Part shown: in pieces, positions 24,327 to 36,586 of the stretch | Layout: every line of letters begins with the position of its first letter | Position numbering within the stretch: the first letter of the stretch is position 1 | Origin: Cepaea nemoralis | Taxonomy: Eukaryota; Mollusca; Gastropoda; Stylommatophora; Helicidae | Assembly (NCBI GenBank): GCA_014155875.1 | Contig: JACEFZ010024489.1 | Location: 417,501-481,500 of the forward strand | Direction of reading: 5' to 3' | DNA: 64,000 bases | Program-made: the position numbers and the translations under genes | Notes under the pieces: generated by a model | Database searches by the model: none | Told to the model about the DNA's origin: nothing | Seen by the model: the letters and a program-made list of their open reading frames with translations, nothing else

Positions 24327-24904
24327 TATGCCCGGGAAGAGAGGAAGAGGAAGGCCAAAGAAATGATGGATGCAGGATGTGGCAGATGATCTCCAGATGT
24401 GTGTATCGGACGCGGGACATCTTGTTTATGACCGAGAAGTTTTCCATAAGGTGTTATGGGAGCGAGGTTCTGCAAAGGACATGCTACTGAATGAATGACT
24501 GAATGAATGAATGAATGAATGAATGAATGAATGAATGAATGAATGAATGAATAGTGGAAGAGCAAACAGTAAAGAACGTAAAGTGCCCATCTGCACGTAA
24601 TAGGGCGTATTTTGACCACGTCACCCAAAGAGCGCCGATTGTCTATAAACATTTGAATCTAGCGCCATGTGTCCATTACGTCTTGAGACGCGGGAAAGGG
24701 CCTTTTACTTTGTTTACTTACTTTACACCCAATACGGAGGTTTGCGTGGCCGGGGAGTTTCATGGGCGTGTGTGCTAGAGCAAGAATTTAATTGTAACAT
24801 TAATAGATACTGCTGGGTTGATCAGAAACACTGACAACAAGAACAGTACCAATGAATTACAAACGTTCATTAACGGACTCCTGTTCAGAAGAGGACCAAG
24901 CTGG

Positions 24905-25770
24905 TACAATACATATTTGGTTGACTGGTTGGTTAGTTAATTGGTTGGTTGATTGACTGATTTGTTAGTTAACTGGATGGTTGATTGATTGATTTGATAG
25001 TTAATTGATTGGTTGATTACTGATATGTTAGTTAATTGGTTGGTTAATTGACTGATTTGTTAGTTATTTGGTTGGTTGATTGACTGATATGTTAGTTAAT
25101 TGGTTGGTTGATTGACTGATGTGTTAGTTAATTGGTTGGTTGATTGACTGATTTGTTAGTTAACTGGATGGTTGATTGATTGATTTAATAGTTAATTGGT
25201 TGGTTGATTGACTGATATGTTAGTTAATTGGTTGGTTGATTGACTGATATGTTAGTTAATTGGTTAGGTGATTGAGTGTTGTGTTAGTTACCTGGTTGGT
25301 TGATTGACTGATGTGTTAATTACTTGGTTCATTACTTGATTGATTTGTTAGTTATTTGGTTGGTTGATTGACTGATTTTTTTGTTAGATGGATGGATGAT
25401 TGCCCGATTTGTTAGTTAATTGGTTTGCTGGCTAGCTGGTTGGTTGAGATTGATTGGTTGGTTGGTTATGTTTGTTAGTTGGTCGGTTATTTAGTTGGTT
25501 ATTTAATTGGTTGCTTGCTAGATCGGCTGTTTGGTTGGTTGGCTGGTTGATTAACAGGTTGATTGTTTGATTGACTGGCTGTATATTTTATTGGTTGGTT
25601 GATTGGTTATTTGGTCTGTTGGTTATTTGGTTGCTTAGTTGGTTGGTTAATTAATTAATTAATTGGTTGTTTGGGGTGTTGGCTATTTTGGTGATTAATC
25701 GGTTGGCTGATCGGTTGGTTTGTAGGTTGTTTCATTGGTTGGTTGGTTGTTTAGTGGGTTGGTTGTGTGA
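24905..25770. repeat. Degenerate TTGG/TTGA-type repeat array
   Basis: About 860 bp is made of TTGGTTGATTGACTGAT and GTTAGTTAATTGG words, partly in a period of about 36 bp. No coding potential is evident. Confidence 0.9.
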
Positions 25771-25925
25771 GCCTGGGGAATTAACGCCGCATGATTAGTG
25801 CGGTCGCCGCGAACTGTGTAGGTTAGGGTATTCTTTTTGTCCCCGACAGAAAAAAAAATCCACACCATACTGGGTCTCCCGAGTGCGAATCCTGTTTTGT
25901 AGCTACTCGACGAGCCGCTCCTGTA
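25770..25925 (-). mobile_element. SINE family A fragment
   Basis: GAGCCTGGGGAATTAACGCC, the GTGCGGTCGCCGCGAACTGT body and the CCCCGACAGAAAAAA segment match family A in reverse. The B box and the head (GAGTAGCTACAAAACAGG region) are diverged. Confidence 0.7.
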
Positions 25926-25927
25926 CC

Positions 25928-26520
25928 GTCAATATAGAATATTCAGCTGCAACGTTAATATGCAATATTCAACCCTAACAATAATATACAATATTCAATT
26001 CTTACATCAATATACAATATTCAACTCTAGCGTCAATATAGAATATCCAGCTGTAACATTAGTCAAGAATATTCAATACTTACATTAATATGCAATATTC
26101 GATTCTAACATTAATATACAATATTCTATTATAGCAATAATCTACAATATCCAAATCTAACATTGATAAACAATATTCGACTCTAACGTTAATATACAAT
26201 ATTTTACTCGAATATTGATATGCAATATTCAATTCTAACATTGATATACAATATTCGATACTAACATTGATATAAAATGATATACAATATTCAATTATAA
26301 AATTAATAGACAATATTCAAATCTAATATTGATATACAGTGTTCGATTCTAACATTAATATACAATATTCAACTTTAGAATTGATATACAATCTCCAGCT
26401 CTTACATTAATATACAATATTCAATTGAAACAGTAATAGACACTATTGAACTTTGAAATTGATATACAATATTCGATTCTAACATTAACATACAATATTT
26501 AATTCTAACATTGATATACA
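25928..26520. repeat. 26-bp AT-rich tandem repeat, about 22 copies
   Basis: The unit is ATTAATATACAATATTCAAT plus TCTAAC. Copies are diverged, suggesting an old array. It ends where a LINE fragment begins at 26521. Confidence 0.93.
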
Positions 26521-26905
26521 AATGGGGCTTGTTATCAACCAAGATAAGACAGAATATATGGTAATTTCAAGAGAACGAACGGCTAAAAACTCTGCCCACG
26601 TACAAATAGATAATATGACCATTAAAAGAACGGAAACATATAAATACCTAGGTACAATCTTCAACTGCTCCAACATAATAAGGGAAGAAATACTAGCTAG
26701 AATCAACTCTTGAAATAAGATATACTATGCACCACAACATCTGCTAAAATCAAATGCGCTATCTCGTAACACCAAAATCACAATATACAAAACACTGATC
26801 AGACCAGTTGTGCTGTATGGCTCTGAAACCTGGAGTACAACTAAAGGAGACGAAGCCTTGTTACAAACCTTTGAGAACAAAGTCTTAAGACGCATCTTTC
26901 GGCCC
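26521..26905 (+). pseudogene. RTE-like LINE fragment
   Basis: The frame reads MGLVINQDKTEYMVISRERT, then ETYKYLGTIFNCSN and, after stops, LIRPVVLYGSETWST. This is the end of a reverse transcriptase and the following thumb. Its family differs from the antisense RTE that abuts it at 26905. Confidence 0.75.
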
Positions 26906-27990
26906 ATTCCATCCATCCGTGCCGACAAGCGTGGGCGGTCATGTTTTGCCATCTCACTCGATCACCAGAGTCGTGGATCAGCTCCGTGTTCTTGTCTCGA
27001 CCATGCCATGTGGCCAAGCCATCCAGGTATTTGCTTCTAGGTCTTCCTCTTGGTCTGTTCCCTTCGATCTTGCCAGTTGTCACCAAGTTCTCCAATCCAT
27101 TTCTTCTCATAACATGCCCAACAAATTTTGACTGTATTTGTCTAATGTCTCTAATCAGTTTACGATCTTCGTGTGTTTCTTGAAGGACCTGTTGATTGGT
27201 CCATGGTATTCTTTGCATTTTCCTCAGAAACCACATTTCTACAGCCATCAGATGTTTTTCATCTTGACTGCTCATTGTCCAAGCTTCACATCCATATAAA
27301 AGTACAGGTACTATGTATCCCCTCAACACTCTTTTTCTCATTTCAATTGACATCATTTTATTGGTCAGTATGTTTTTCATCTTGCTAAAGGCTACTTTTG
27401 CCATGGCGATTCTTGTTCTGATCTCTTCAAGGCATCTCCCATCAGATGTTATTACTGTTCCGAGATAATTGTACCGATTCACTTGTTGAAGAATATCCCC
27501 ATTTACTTGTATATTACATTGCGGTATTTCGTTCTTCCTAGTGACGACCATAACCTGTGTCTTTTTACAATTTAATTCTAACCCTCGTTGTTCACTGTGT
27601 GTAACAACTGCATCTACTAAATGTTGCAGGTCCTCTTCATTGTCTGCAATCAAGACTGTATCGTCTGCATATCTAATGTTATTGATGCATCGTTCCCCAA
27701 TGTTGATTCCTTCCATATCTTCAATATTTCTGAAAATACTTTCACTGTACAGGGAAAGCAGATCTGGAGACATTACTATAAAATGGTAATTAATACATTA
27801 CACATCCCTGTTTCACACCTCTCTTAATAGGCTGATATTGGCCTACTTCATTATCAACTCTTATGGCAGCTTGTTGTTTCCAATATATGTTTTTAACAAG
27901 TCTAAGGTCTTTTCCATCAATTTGTAGATCTTCAAGCATCCTTATCATGTCGATTAGGGTAATTAATAATACCAAATACCATTAGGGATA
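26905..27990 (-). pseudogene. 5'-truncated RTE LINE
   Basis: The minus strand has an open stretch of 310 codons starting at SPDLLSLYSE, with the reverse transcriptase catalytic block NIRYADDTVLIADN, then RYNYLGTVITSDGRC, FGHVMRRNGLENLVTTGKIE-like and WLDGLATWHG-like 3' motifs. Codons for VKNIYWKQQAAIRVDNEVGQ and IKRGVKQGC lie upstream in another frame (27790-27975). A frameshift near 27780, loss of the endonuclease and 5' truncation make it non-autonomous. It is closely related to the element at 54.6-57.7 kb. Confidence 0.85.
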
Positions 27991-28089
27991 CACAAAGTGG
28001 AGAGTGGCAAAGAAAAAGCAACAAAGACATTTATGATCTGTTTAAGTCCCCGCTAATCACTAGTATCACAAAGGCTAATAGACTCCAAT

Positions 28090-28165
28090 GGCTGTGTGTG
28101 TGTGTGTGTGTGCGCGCGCGCGTGCATGCGTGCGTGCGTGCGCGCTTGTATGCCTGTGTGTGTGT
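28090..28165. repeat. (GT)n/(CG) microsatellite
   Basis: Alternating GT and GCGC repeats (potential Z-DNA) run for about 70 bp. Confidence 0.9.
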
Positions 28166-28275
28166 GACTGGTAACTTACCGTCACGACAGACGATAATTT
28201 GTAAAATGGAGTTATACCTCTCCACAACACAAAGTCTGGGCAGAATTTAGAGACCATGTGTCCCTCATGCAGCAT

Positions 28276-28277
<2 letters not shown>

Positions 28278-28369
<92 letters not shown>
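28278..28369. repeat. (CT)n microsatellite
   Basis: About 46 perfect CT units. Confidence 0.97.
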
Positions 28370-28372
<3 letters not shown>

Positions 28373-28699
28373 CTGTCTAGATTACTTCATAAGACAAATA
28401 ACAACAAACGCCTGGAACAAGACAAGCTGCGGAAGCTGCCGGATCAGGAAAACAATACTCTAACTGTCCGTCTGTCAGACCATCCATCCTAGACAAGATG
28501 CCGACCAAGGCTTAGAGTCTTGAACTTTAGTCTTTAGGTTGCATTTCCTCGCACTAGGGTAAGGCTTGTACCCTCCCAATTGCACTCCTCCGCCAGAATC
28601 TGTAAGCACAATGCAGGGTGTTGGGTTTGGTCAGCGCCGCCCAACATTCGGCGCTAAAGAACATCAGGTAGTGCAGTCTACTGTTATATGTTAACTCAG

Positions 28700-29260
28700 T
28701 CATATCTGACTAAGAAATCATGGAAGTCAGTGGCTCGAGACACAGACTTTCACTAGGGCATGTTTCCTTAGTGGCTCAATGAGCATGATCAATAGGATAG
28801 AGATGGGGTGGATCCGAAGAACGTGGTTGCTGTCTCTGCAGCGGTATCGGCTGGAAAAGATTAATTTCATCTTCGTGCCATGGCATGCGGGAGTACAAGA
28901 AAATGTGCGGGCTGACAAGCTCGCAGGTAAGGCTAATGTGGAGGGCGGACGCGCCATGGACTAGGCTGACATTCTGAATGCTCTACGAGAAGTAAGACTT
29001 TTGCGTGAACCAAGTGCTAACTGTGAATCTACAACCATGGTCAGACGGCGAGAACAGCAAATTAAGAAATGTGTGGCCAAACAAGAACACTACGCAGGAA
29101 GCCAAAGAAATTTGATAAACCAATACAGAACTGGTGTCGTTAGCCGCTACACGCTGCTGGATTTGCTGAGGAGGGGATCCGAGCACTTATGGACTGAATG
29201 GTTTGATGTGCAATGAGGATGATCTGTCGACTGACTAACAAACTATCTAACTAAGATGTG
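28700..29260 (+). pseudogene. RNase H-type LINE family J copy
   Basis: It decodes, with stops and frameshifts, the RNase H end and C-terminus seen at 35430-36244: GWIRRTWLLSLQRYRLEKIN and FIFVPWHAGVQENVRADKLA, then the QEHYAGSQRNLINQYRTGVV and SRYTLLDLLRRGSEHLWTEW blocks. The His of the usual PGHAGVxGNE motif is present but Gly is replaced by Trp. Confidence 0.8.
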
Positions 29261-29269
29261 ACAACAACA

Positions 29270-29330
29270 AAAAAAAAAAAAACACACACACACGCGTGCG
29301 CACACACACACACACATATATATACATATA
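29270..29330. repeat. A-run and (CA)n/(TA)n microsatellite
   Basis: An A-run is followed by CA, CG and TA alternations directly after the LINE copy, and may have grown from its tail. Confidence 0.85.
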
Positions 29331-29943
29331 TGATGTTCCTACAACGCTTATGACCTAGGCCTTATACATTATAACCAATAAAGAGTGGTCACCCGCCACT
29401 TTTAAAAATAAATCGATAACGGTCGCTTTTCAAATACCCACCACTTTTTAAAAGATATATAAGGCAAAAACTCTAAATCTTCTGAGAATCGGAACTTGAA
29501 ATCTACCTTATGCTCCTCACGGTGCTCGTTGTCACACGTCACGATAATTAATAAAACCCACAGGCTGTCGTCATCGGCAATCACAATATACTAATTAACA
29601 AACATAATTAACAACAAATTAATACACCCGGGATTATCCTTATATTATTAATTTTGGGAGACTCTAGAAAGTGACGTCATATGAATATTTATTATATTCA
29701 TAGAGTAGGCTCTCGGAGGCTCGTATCCTCAAATAGGGGTGGAAAACGACATTACTTATTAGTGGCATGTCAAAATGAGGCAACCTTTAGAGCTTCACCA
29801 CTGGCAACAGTGGTTCTTGATGACCAATATGTGAATTCACTTTGTCTCCAACATAGGAAATTCTGTACACAGTGTGTACGAAACAAGCACCGTGTGGAAG
29901 ATTTTTCTTAAATTTGAGCTCATCCTATAGTACAAAATTATTT

Positions 29944-30168
29944 TTACATGGCGTTGATAGCATGAAATACATACGCTAGCGACCACGTGGCTTTGCAAAG
30001 TCTAAAATATAGTCCCTTGAGAATAAATTCCGGATTTGTTAAAGTTGCTATGCTAAATACCGTCCCAAGAGTGTAGCAGACGATGAGGACAGTAACTATG
30101 ACGACAATAATCTTGACCGTCAGCTTTTCTCTATTGGTATAGCAGCCATGCGGATGAGTAGTATGCAA
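29944..30168 (-). pseudogene. Possible GPCR-like TM6-TM7 remnant
   Basis: The minus-strand frame contains REKLTVKIIVVIVTVLIVCY, a strongly hydrophobic stretch after a basic residue, followed about 40 residues later by SLAYVFHAINAM. This order resembles TM6 and the start of TM7 of rhodopsin-family receptors. The frame then meets two close stops where TM7 should continue, and no other receptor exon is seen. It may be a decayed exon or chance. Confidence 0.25.
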
Positions 30169-30525
30169 TGTGGTAACTAATTATGAAATGAGGTCCGATT
30201 ATGAGTTACACAGCTAGTAAATCCTTCTATATTCAATAGACATAAGCGAACCTCATAGAATTCAGACCTCATGAAGGGTGAAACGTATGTCAAAATCTAG
30301 GTCATGTGTAAGGGAAGTAACTCATGTCTACTGTGATATAGGAAAATCGTGTGTGTGTGTGTGTGCTCGAGGTGGTGGTCGCTCGGTCGCGGTGGTGAAG
30401 GGGTGATGCGGGGCACCTCGTGGTGGTATTAGTGGCGTATCCACTATCATCATACGCGTTTACATACCTTAAAATTTAAAACTGTAATAAAGTAAAGATG
30501 GTGAATAACATTGGCTATAGTTGTC

Positions 30526-30690
30526 GGGATATGTGACTTTGCAGTGGTCGAAGGGTAGAGTATCAACAGTGTAAAGGGGGTGACGTGAGTATGGTAGTTA
30601 CTTTGCGGTCGGGATGTGTGACTGTGGGGTGATCGAAGAGTATAGTATCAAGAGTGTGTTAAGATGGTGGCGAAGGTATGGTACATTCCT
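30526..30690. repeat. 82-bp direct duplication
   Basis: TCGGGATATGTGACTTTGCA and TCGGGATGTGTGACTGTGGG start two adjacent segments that both continue with GGT/GATCGAAG, AGTATCAA and AGTGT. Confidence 0.7.
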
Positions 30691-32199
30691 TGTGTCGTTG
30701 GTCATGCCTTGAAGTGCACGTGGTCCTTAAGTGAGGCGCCGTAGGTATATGGAGGTAGTAGGATCGAATCCCAGGGTCGGGTTGGAGGAGTGAATAAAAC
30801 ATTGTTCTGATATCTTCGTGATTGAGGAGTAAAGTAACAAAAGTGTGTGTGTGCTTGTGTGGGTGCGGAAAGGACTAGCACATGCGTTGGAAAAGCGAGA
30901 CTTGGCGGGTGGACTAGCTAATCCTTGGGACAGAGTCGAACCAGCCGTCATCACTCGGTGTTTAAGCGTGGCTACAATCAAAATGTAACATTACCAACAA
31001 AGATCAGGAATGTACTAGCCGTTAATTAAAGGTCGGAAAATATTTCACACCGATGGCCGCGTCATTCAGAAGAAAAGACTTTACTTATAGTAAACTTATG
31101 TATAATTTAATTAGGTGACGTTGGAAACTGCGTGTGTCACAGTAAGTAGTATGTAGTAGTATGGTAAGTACAAATGCAGTATAATCTGAAAAGCGTCCCT
31201 GAATCTGAAATACATTCTTAGATAAGCTTGCGTGACGTCATAACAATCTTTAATAAGATGAATCGTGAATTTTCAAATCTTGCGCGTTAGGATGCCTAAC
31301 TGCTTCCGGTCTTGTATATATGTAAACAAGTAAACTTTAAATATTAAAAGAAATAGAATATACGAGTAAAAATAAAAATAATATTTTGGGTGTCTAAAGT
31401 GAAAAGTAAAGATGGCGGCATAGTATAGGGGATAGTAGGTCTACCATCGCCAACTTCGATGCATGTTTGCGAATCAGATCGTCAGAAGTTTTGAAAATTA
31501 TAATGGTGGTTAGTGTTATCTGTGTTGGATAGGACTTAAACACTATCATCAATACAAGGGATGTACTAGGGATATAATACTCGTCCTTTGGATGTGTGAC
31601 GGTGTACAGCCAGTCACATGGTCACATGATTAAGGGATACATCCGGTACAAGTGGGTAATGGTCACAGCCGGTCAAAGGTGGCGTTGCATGCTGTCACAT
31701 TTGTAAAGGAACACGTGGCTAAGAAGAGTACTACAAAATAGGGTGTCCTATCGGCTGTCGATTCCGGGGACCTAACTCATTATGACCACCATGTTTATGA
31801 GTGATTCCGCTACCTCATCAACAAAGCATCGGAAGTTTAAAATGATCTTCCCTTTATCTATTTTCTATGTCTGTGTAGTCCTAGGGTCACCTAGTAAATG
31901 ACATCCAGGCATCAATACAACATAAGGTGGTCTTGAAAGCAGCATACGTGAGTGTAACCAAATCATCACAGTGTCCGACTAAGCCTTTCTCGTAGTCAGA
32001 TAGGAGAATTGTGATCACCGACGACAGTCGGGGAAGGCGTGCCTTTACTTAACAACTAGCGGGTCATACAGCGATGAGTGTTTACCGCAGCTTATCAGCT
32101 ATATAATATTACATACGAACGCAAAAAACTGTTGAGTCTCGATCATAGGCATATCATGTAACATAATATGTCACGTGCGCTTTCCTAACCAACGGAGAT

Positions 32200-32372
32200 A
32201 TCACGTCTTAAATCAGTCATTTACACTTTCATTACCTCTCTGACTGTCCATATTACATCTTTCCCTAGAAACCCACTTCCAAGACTAATATATGTTTTCA
32301 GGCTTGTCTGCTCATTGCCATGTTTCACACCCAGACACAAGTACAGGTTCTATGTAACACTTCAACACTCTG
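32200..32372 (-). pseudogene. RTE LINE remnant
   Basis: The reverse complement includes VLKCYIEPVLVSGCETWQ-like codons, matching RGYIEPVLLYGCETWTM in the RTE at 57.3 kb. Only this short thumb region is left. Confidence 0.55.
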
Positions 32373-32940
32373 AAATATCGCAGCCAAATTTATAATAATG
32401 TTGACAGAAATAAGAAAATGTGCTGGCCAAATTAATAAAAATGTTGACCAAAGTAAGAAATAATTCAACCAAATTTATAAATGTGTCGATTAAATAAAAA
32501 CATATGTTAGCTAAAGTATTAAAAAATATTGGCCAAATCAAGCAATATCTCAACAAAACTTATAAAAATTAGGGAAAAAATGTTAGTCAAGTTAAGAAAT
32601 ATGGCGACCGAAGTAATAAAATATGTAAGAGGATGGACAAACTAACATATATATGTGACAAAGTAAGACACATATTTACCCAAATGAGAAAAATAAGTGA
32701 CAAATTACGAAAAATGGTATCCAAATTAGGAAAAATGTATGTAAGGTAAGAAATATGTTAGATTCAGATATTTATCAAATTGAGAAAAATGTCAACCGAA
32801 CTAAGAATTATGTATGGTAAAATAAAAAAAATGTGTTAGCCATAGTCAGACAAAGATAGACCAAATTACGAAAAATAATGACCAAATTCAGAAATATATC
32901 GGCCATGGTAAGAAAATGTATTAGCCAAATGTGACACCCG
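32372..32940. repeat. Very degenerate tandem repeat of about 28 bp
   Basis: Words like TTGGCCAAATTAATAAAAATG and GACCAAAGTAAGAAATA recur every 25-30 bp across about 570 bp, with strong divergence between copies. Confidence 0.65.
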
Positions 32941-33899
32941 TATACCATCGTCTCTCATAAATCCTTTATTTCTGAAATTACACCCGTGTTTAAAACACTT
33001 CAGATATTTACCACCAATGTTAAACATATTCAGCATCATAAGCATGTCTTCTTGTCATTATATCAACATGAATTAATAGTTACATATACTAGGTACACTG
33101 TTACGCTTGACTTTGTGATTTCACACAGAATGAAATGGACACAAGGAAGTCATATAACATATTATCAATGATATAATAAGTACACTATTAAGGCATCAAA
33201 TAAATATATTACTAGCATCAACTCCAATTCTCCACATCACACTATTTTCATCAAATGTATCCTTTCTGGGAACAGTAAACTTATATCTATTCAAGAGGTT
33301 TTCATCAACATGATATTATTTCCAAGAGTCATCTGTCTTCTTAACACAACCCCGTATCACACCACCAGATACAACTCTCTGTTCAACGTACTCTATTTAC
33401 TACATAACCTGCACTGATCTCACGAAATCTCTACTCCATAATGTGTCATAGACCTACCTGTCGTTAATTAGATTCTCACCAATAACCAATATCTTCAGGA
33501 TCATTATTTTCCTTTGTATTGCACATATCGTCAGCTCTCCTAATTATGTTTTCCAGCTATCACCAGCGTCAAATCCTTCAACCAAACCTTCCATACTTTC
33601 TTCAATCTATCCACTTAGAGACCCGTTATGTATCTTCTGTAAGTATGTCAAGAGTGTCTTGAACTTTTATCTGAAAAGACATTACACACTACATGATTAT
33701 CAACGTCACCACTTTTCCCCTTTTACATTACCAAAAACTTCAACTTACCAGTCCAACGTATTTGTTAAAGAAGCACTTCTACAGACTACTCACGCATGCA
33801 TCTCTCTACACTCTTGGTTTCTTTCTACCATAAAATACCCCTGTCTTTCATAGATAGCTTCACAACTTTTCCATGCCACATCACCAAGAGCATCAAACC

Positions 33900-34130
33900 T
33901 TCATTATACACGAGCTCCAATGAAACAGTCATGACGGTTAACAACATTTATAGCAATGCAGTCTGTGGATCCACCTGACATAGTTTCGATATCATCTAGG
34001 TATTCGTCATCACGGGGCATTTATCGTGGCTGACGTCCTCAATTTTTCATACCACAATGGCTGATACACTAGCCTTTCATTGTCTCGTATCTCAATAATA
34101 CAAAGGTTTTCTCGAAGTCTATCTAAAATC
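33900..34130 (-). pseudogene. Weak LINE-like remnant
   Basis: The reverse complement reads IDFEKTFVLLRYETMKG, which recalls the VDFEKAFD block of reverse transcriptases, followed by DDEYLDDIETM. No further motifs are found, so this is tentative. Confidence 0.25.
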
Positions 34131-34261
34131 TTTTTGTTGTCCACCTCTAGCTCACTTTATAATTTCACATCCGCAATAGCGTGAAGTCTCCAACCAAAAG
34201 TGCCTGCTATAAAATCGTCCTTTCTTAAAACCACGTCTTCAGAATGTGAGACCTTCCTGGG

Positions 34262-34472
34262 GTAATGTTTTCAACATATCGCAGTTCATATAATGGTTAG
34301 GAGCTTATTTTGGCAATGCCTAAAACACATCTCAGTTGATATAATTGTTAGGAGTTTAAGGTGGCAATGTGTCCAACATATCTAAATTGATGTGATCGTT
34401 AGGAGGTTCGTGTGGCAATGTCTCCAACATATCTCAGTTGATGTAATCATTAGGAGTTTAAGGTAGCAATGT
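34262..34472. repeat. 51-bp tandem repeat, four copies
   Basis: The unit CAATGTCTCCAACATATCTC, followed by AGTTGATGTAATCGTTAGGA and GTTTAAGGTGG, occurs four times with modest divergence. Confidence 0.85.
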
Positions 34473-34477
34473 ATCAC

Positions 34478-34529
34478 CACACACACACACACACACACAC
34501 AGACACACACACACACACACACACACACT

Positions 34530-34576
<47 letters not shown>
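34478..34576. repeat. (CA)n-(TA)n microsatellite
   Basis: A (CA)n run of about 50 bp is followed by a (TA)n run of about 40 bp, and then by short GACA, GGAT and CCAAC repeats to about 34790. Confidence 0.95.
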
Positions 34577-34583
<7 letters not shown>

Positions 34584-35429
34584 ATCGGTATATTTGACAG
34601 ACAGACAGACAGACAGACGGACGAATGGATGGATGGTTGGGAGAGCAGACGGACATACGAACGGAATTTTAGGGTTGGCAGGCTGACGGGAGGACGGCTA
34701 AAACCAGCCAGCCAACCAACCAACAAATTAACAAACCAACTATTTAACCAACTAACCAATCAACCAATTAGCCAGCAAGCGAACCATCCAACCAAAAATA
34801 AACTCGACAATACTTTGTACGGAACGGTCAACATTATGTGGTCACATCATAAGAAGAAATACATCAGAATACTTTGTGACGATTACTTACATTCGCGAGA
34901 AAAAAATACGAATGAGAGCAAAATAATACCCACACTTGATTAATTGCACTTAAGGACCATATTGTGCGAACATTATCGCCCTGGTCATTCAACAAGGCAA
35001 CTGACGAAAACAAATGAAAGAAAGAAACATCTGAGTAGACATTTACGCCCATTTGTCCGTCACCGTTGTAACAATACCCAAGTACATTGCCAGCTGCCAA
35101 CCTATCCCCAATCGTGTCTCTACCCGTGTAAATAAATAGGAAGAAAATTCGAGAATTTCCGTAGGGACTTTCTAAGTGTTTTCTACGTGTTCCCTAAGAT
35201 TTAAATCTCTAAACGCCAATGAGGTACTAATTATATACAGACGAATTCACCGTTTCTCGGGAATTCTAAAATCTTTAGGCTAAAAATCTATCTGTATGCG
35301 TGCTAATTCAACGGTCCGACTTTTGTTCCGGCGAAACGCCGAAATAACTTTTTAGAGAAATCATTAAAAAACCAGCTGGGACCGATCTCAGGTCAACCAT
35401 TGTACAAGTCACTTCTTAGAGGACGACAT

Positions 35430-36244
35430 AGTTAGTTAGTTAGTTAGTTAGTTAGTCGACAGATCATCCTCAGTTGCACATCGAACCATTCAGTCCATAA
35501 GTGCTCGGATCCCCTCCTCAGCAAATCCCGCAGCGTGTACCGGCTAACGACACCAGTTCTGTGTTGGTTTATCAGTCTTCTTTGGCTTCCTGCGTAATGT
35601 TCTTGTTTGGCAACCCCTCTTTTAATTTGCTGTTCTCGTAGTCTGGCCATGGTTGTAGATTCACAGTCAGCACTTGGTTCTCGCAAAAGTCTTACTTCTT
35701 GTAGAGAATTCAGAATGTCAGCCTGATCCATGGCGCGTCCGCCCTCCACAGTAGCATTATATGCGAGCTTGTCAGCCCGCTCATTTCCTTATACTCCCGC
35801 ATGCCCTGGCACGAAGATGAAACTAATCTTTGCCAGCTGAGATCGCTCCAGAGACAACAACCACTCTCTTCGGATCCACTCCATCTCTATCCCGCTTGAT
35901 TATGCTCATTGAGCCACTAAGGAAACATGCCCTAGTGAATTTCTGTGTCTCGAGCCATGTTATTGCTTTACTTACTGCCATGACTTCCATAGTCAGGCTA
36001 CTTGTGGTCTCAACAAAAGCACCAGAGTCCTCCTTCACCATTTTCCCTCCGGCTTGAGCCGTAAGAAACATGAGTTTCTCACGTGTTGGACCAGCGACCC
36101 ATCTGTGTAGATGACAGCATCACCGTCGAACGAATTCTTGAAAATCAACGCTTGTATTTCCGCCTCCACACAGTAGGAATTTCTTGTCTGCATTTTCAGT
36201 CTAATTGGATGCAAACAGAAAAGGACGTACAGACATCTGTTGAC
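35430..36244 (-). mobile_element. 5'-truncated RNase H-type LINE family J with TSD
   Basis: The minus strand codes for the RNase H domain (VIYTDGSL-like start near 36090, TTSSLTMEVMAVSKAITWLE, FIFVPGHAGV) and a C-terminal extension ending EHLWTEWFDVQLRM. Its 3' end is an (AACT)n tail at 35430-35460. It is bounded by CTTAGAGGACGACAT at 35415-35429 and 36245-36259, a 15-bp target-site duplication. Frameshifts break the reading frame near 35750-35830. Confidence 0.9.
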
Positions 36245-36584
36245 TTAGAGGACGACATGTGTTTCCTAAAACAGTGTATGTCGTCACAGAGTTGTGTCAA
36301 CTATTAGTGTTCTACATTTGCCTTCAATGAGATTCTGTTTTATTTCTTGTAATGAAGGTAAATGATCTTATTTTTAAATAAATTAAAATTCAATGTTTCG
36401 AGAAGGCAAATCTCGACTCATAACATTTTTGAACTATCAGTAGCAGGGTTGAAAATGTAAACAAACGTCGACTCAGCAAGTTCTGCAAGGAAAACACAAA
36501 GGGTGTTGGAATTGAGTTAATAATGTTTCAGGATTTTGGCACTCTTCCGAATAACGGTCCTAAATTATTTAGTGTGAAAAGCAT

Positions 36585-36586
<2 letters not shown>

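Larger units (their letters stand above)
23735..24550 (+). pseudogene. LINE 3' part split by a SINE, with (GAAT)n tail
   Basis: The frame reads FLRQCIFPIATYSCETRTHT and, after stops, a FGHLKRHASLMRAIMEEYMPG segment. The rest, GKRGRGRPK and QDVADDLQM, resumes after the SINE at 24078-24326. The end matches the minus-strand copy at 60070-60410. A tail of about 13 GAAT units (24487-24551) closes the element. Confidence 0.7.
29335..34250. other. Region with no recognisable intact gene
   Basis: Apart from the possible receptor remnant (29944-30168), an 82-bp duplication (30526-30690), a small RTE remnant (32200-32372), a degenerate array (32372-32940) and a weak LINE-like piece (33900-34130), I see no coding or repeat structure in these 4.9 kb. 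Its lack of dense transposon sequence contrasts with the rest of the window, so it could hold introns, regulatory DNA or very old repeats. Confidence 0.5.

Noticed and set aside
28490..28700. Possible MITE or SINE with CGCCGCCCAACATTCGGCG
   Set aside because: The short palindrome is the only signal. No second copy, terminal repeats or target duplication is visible.
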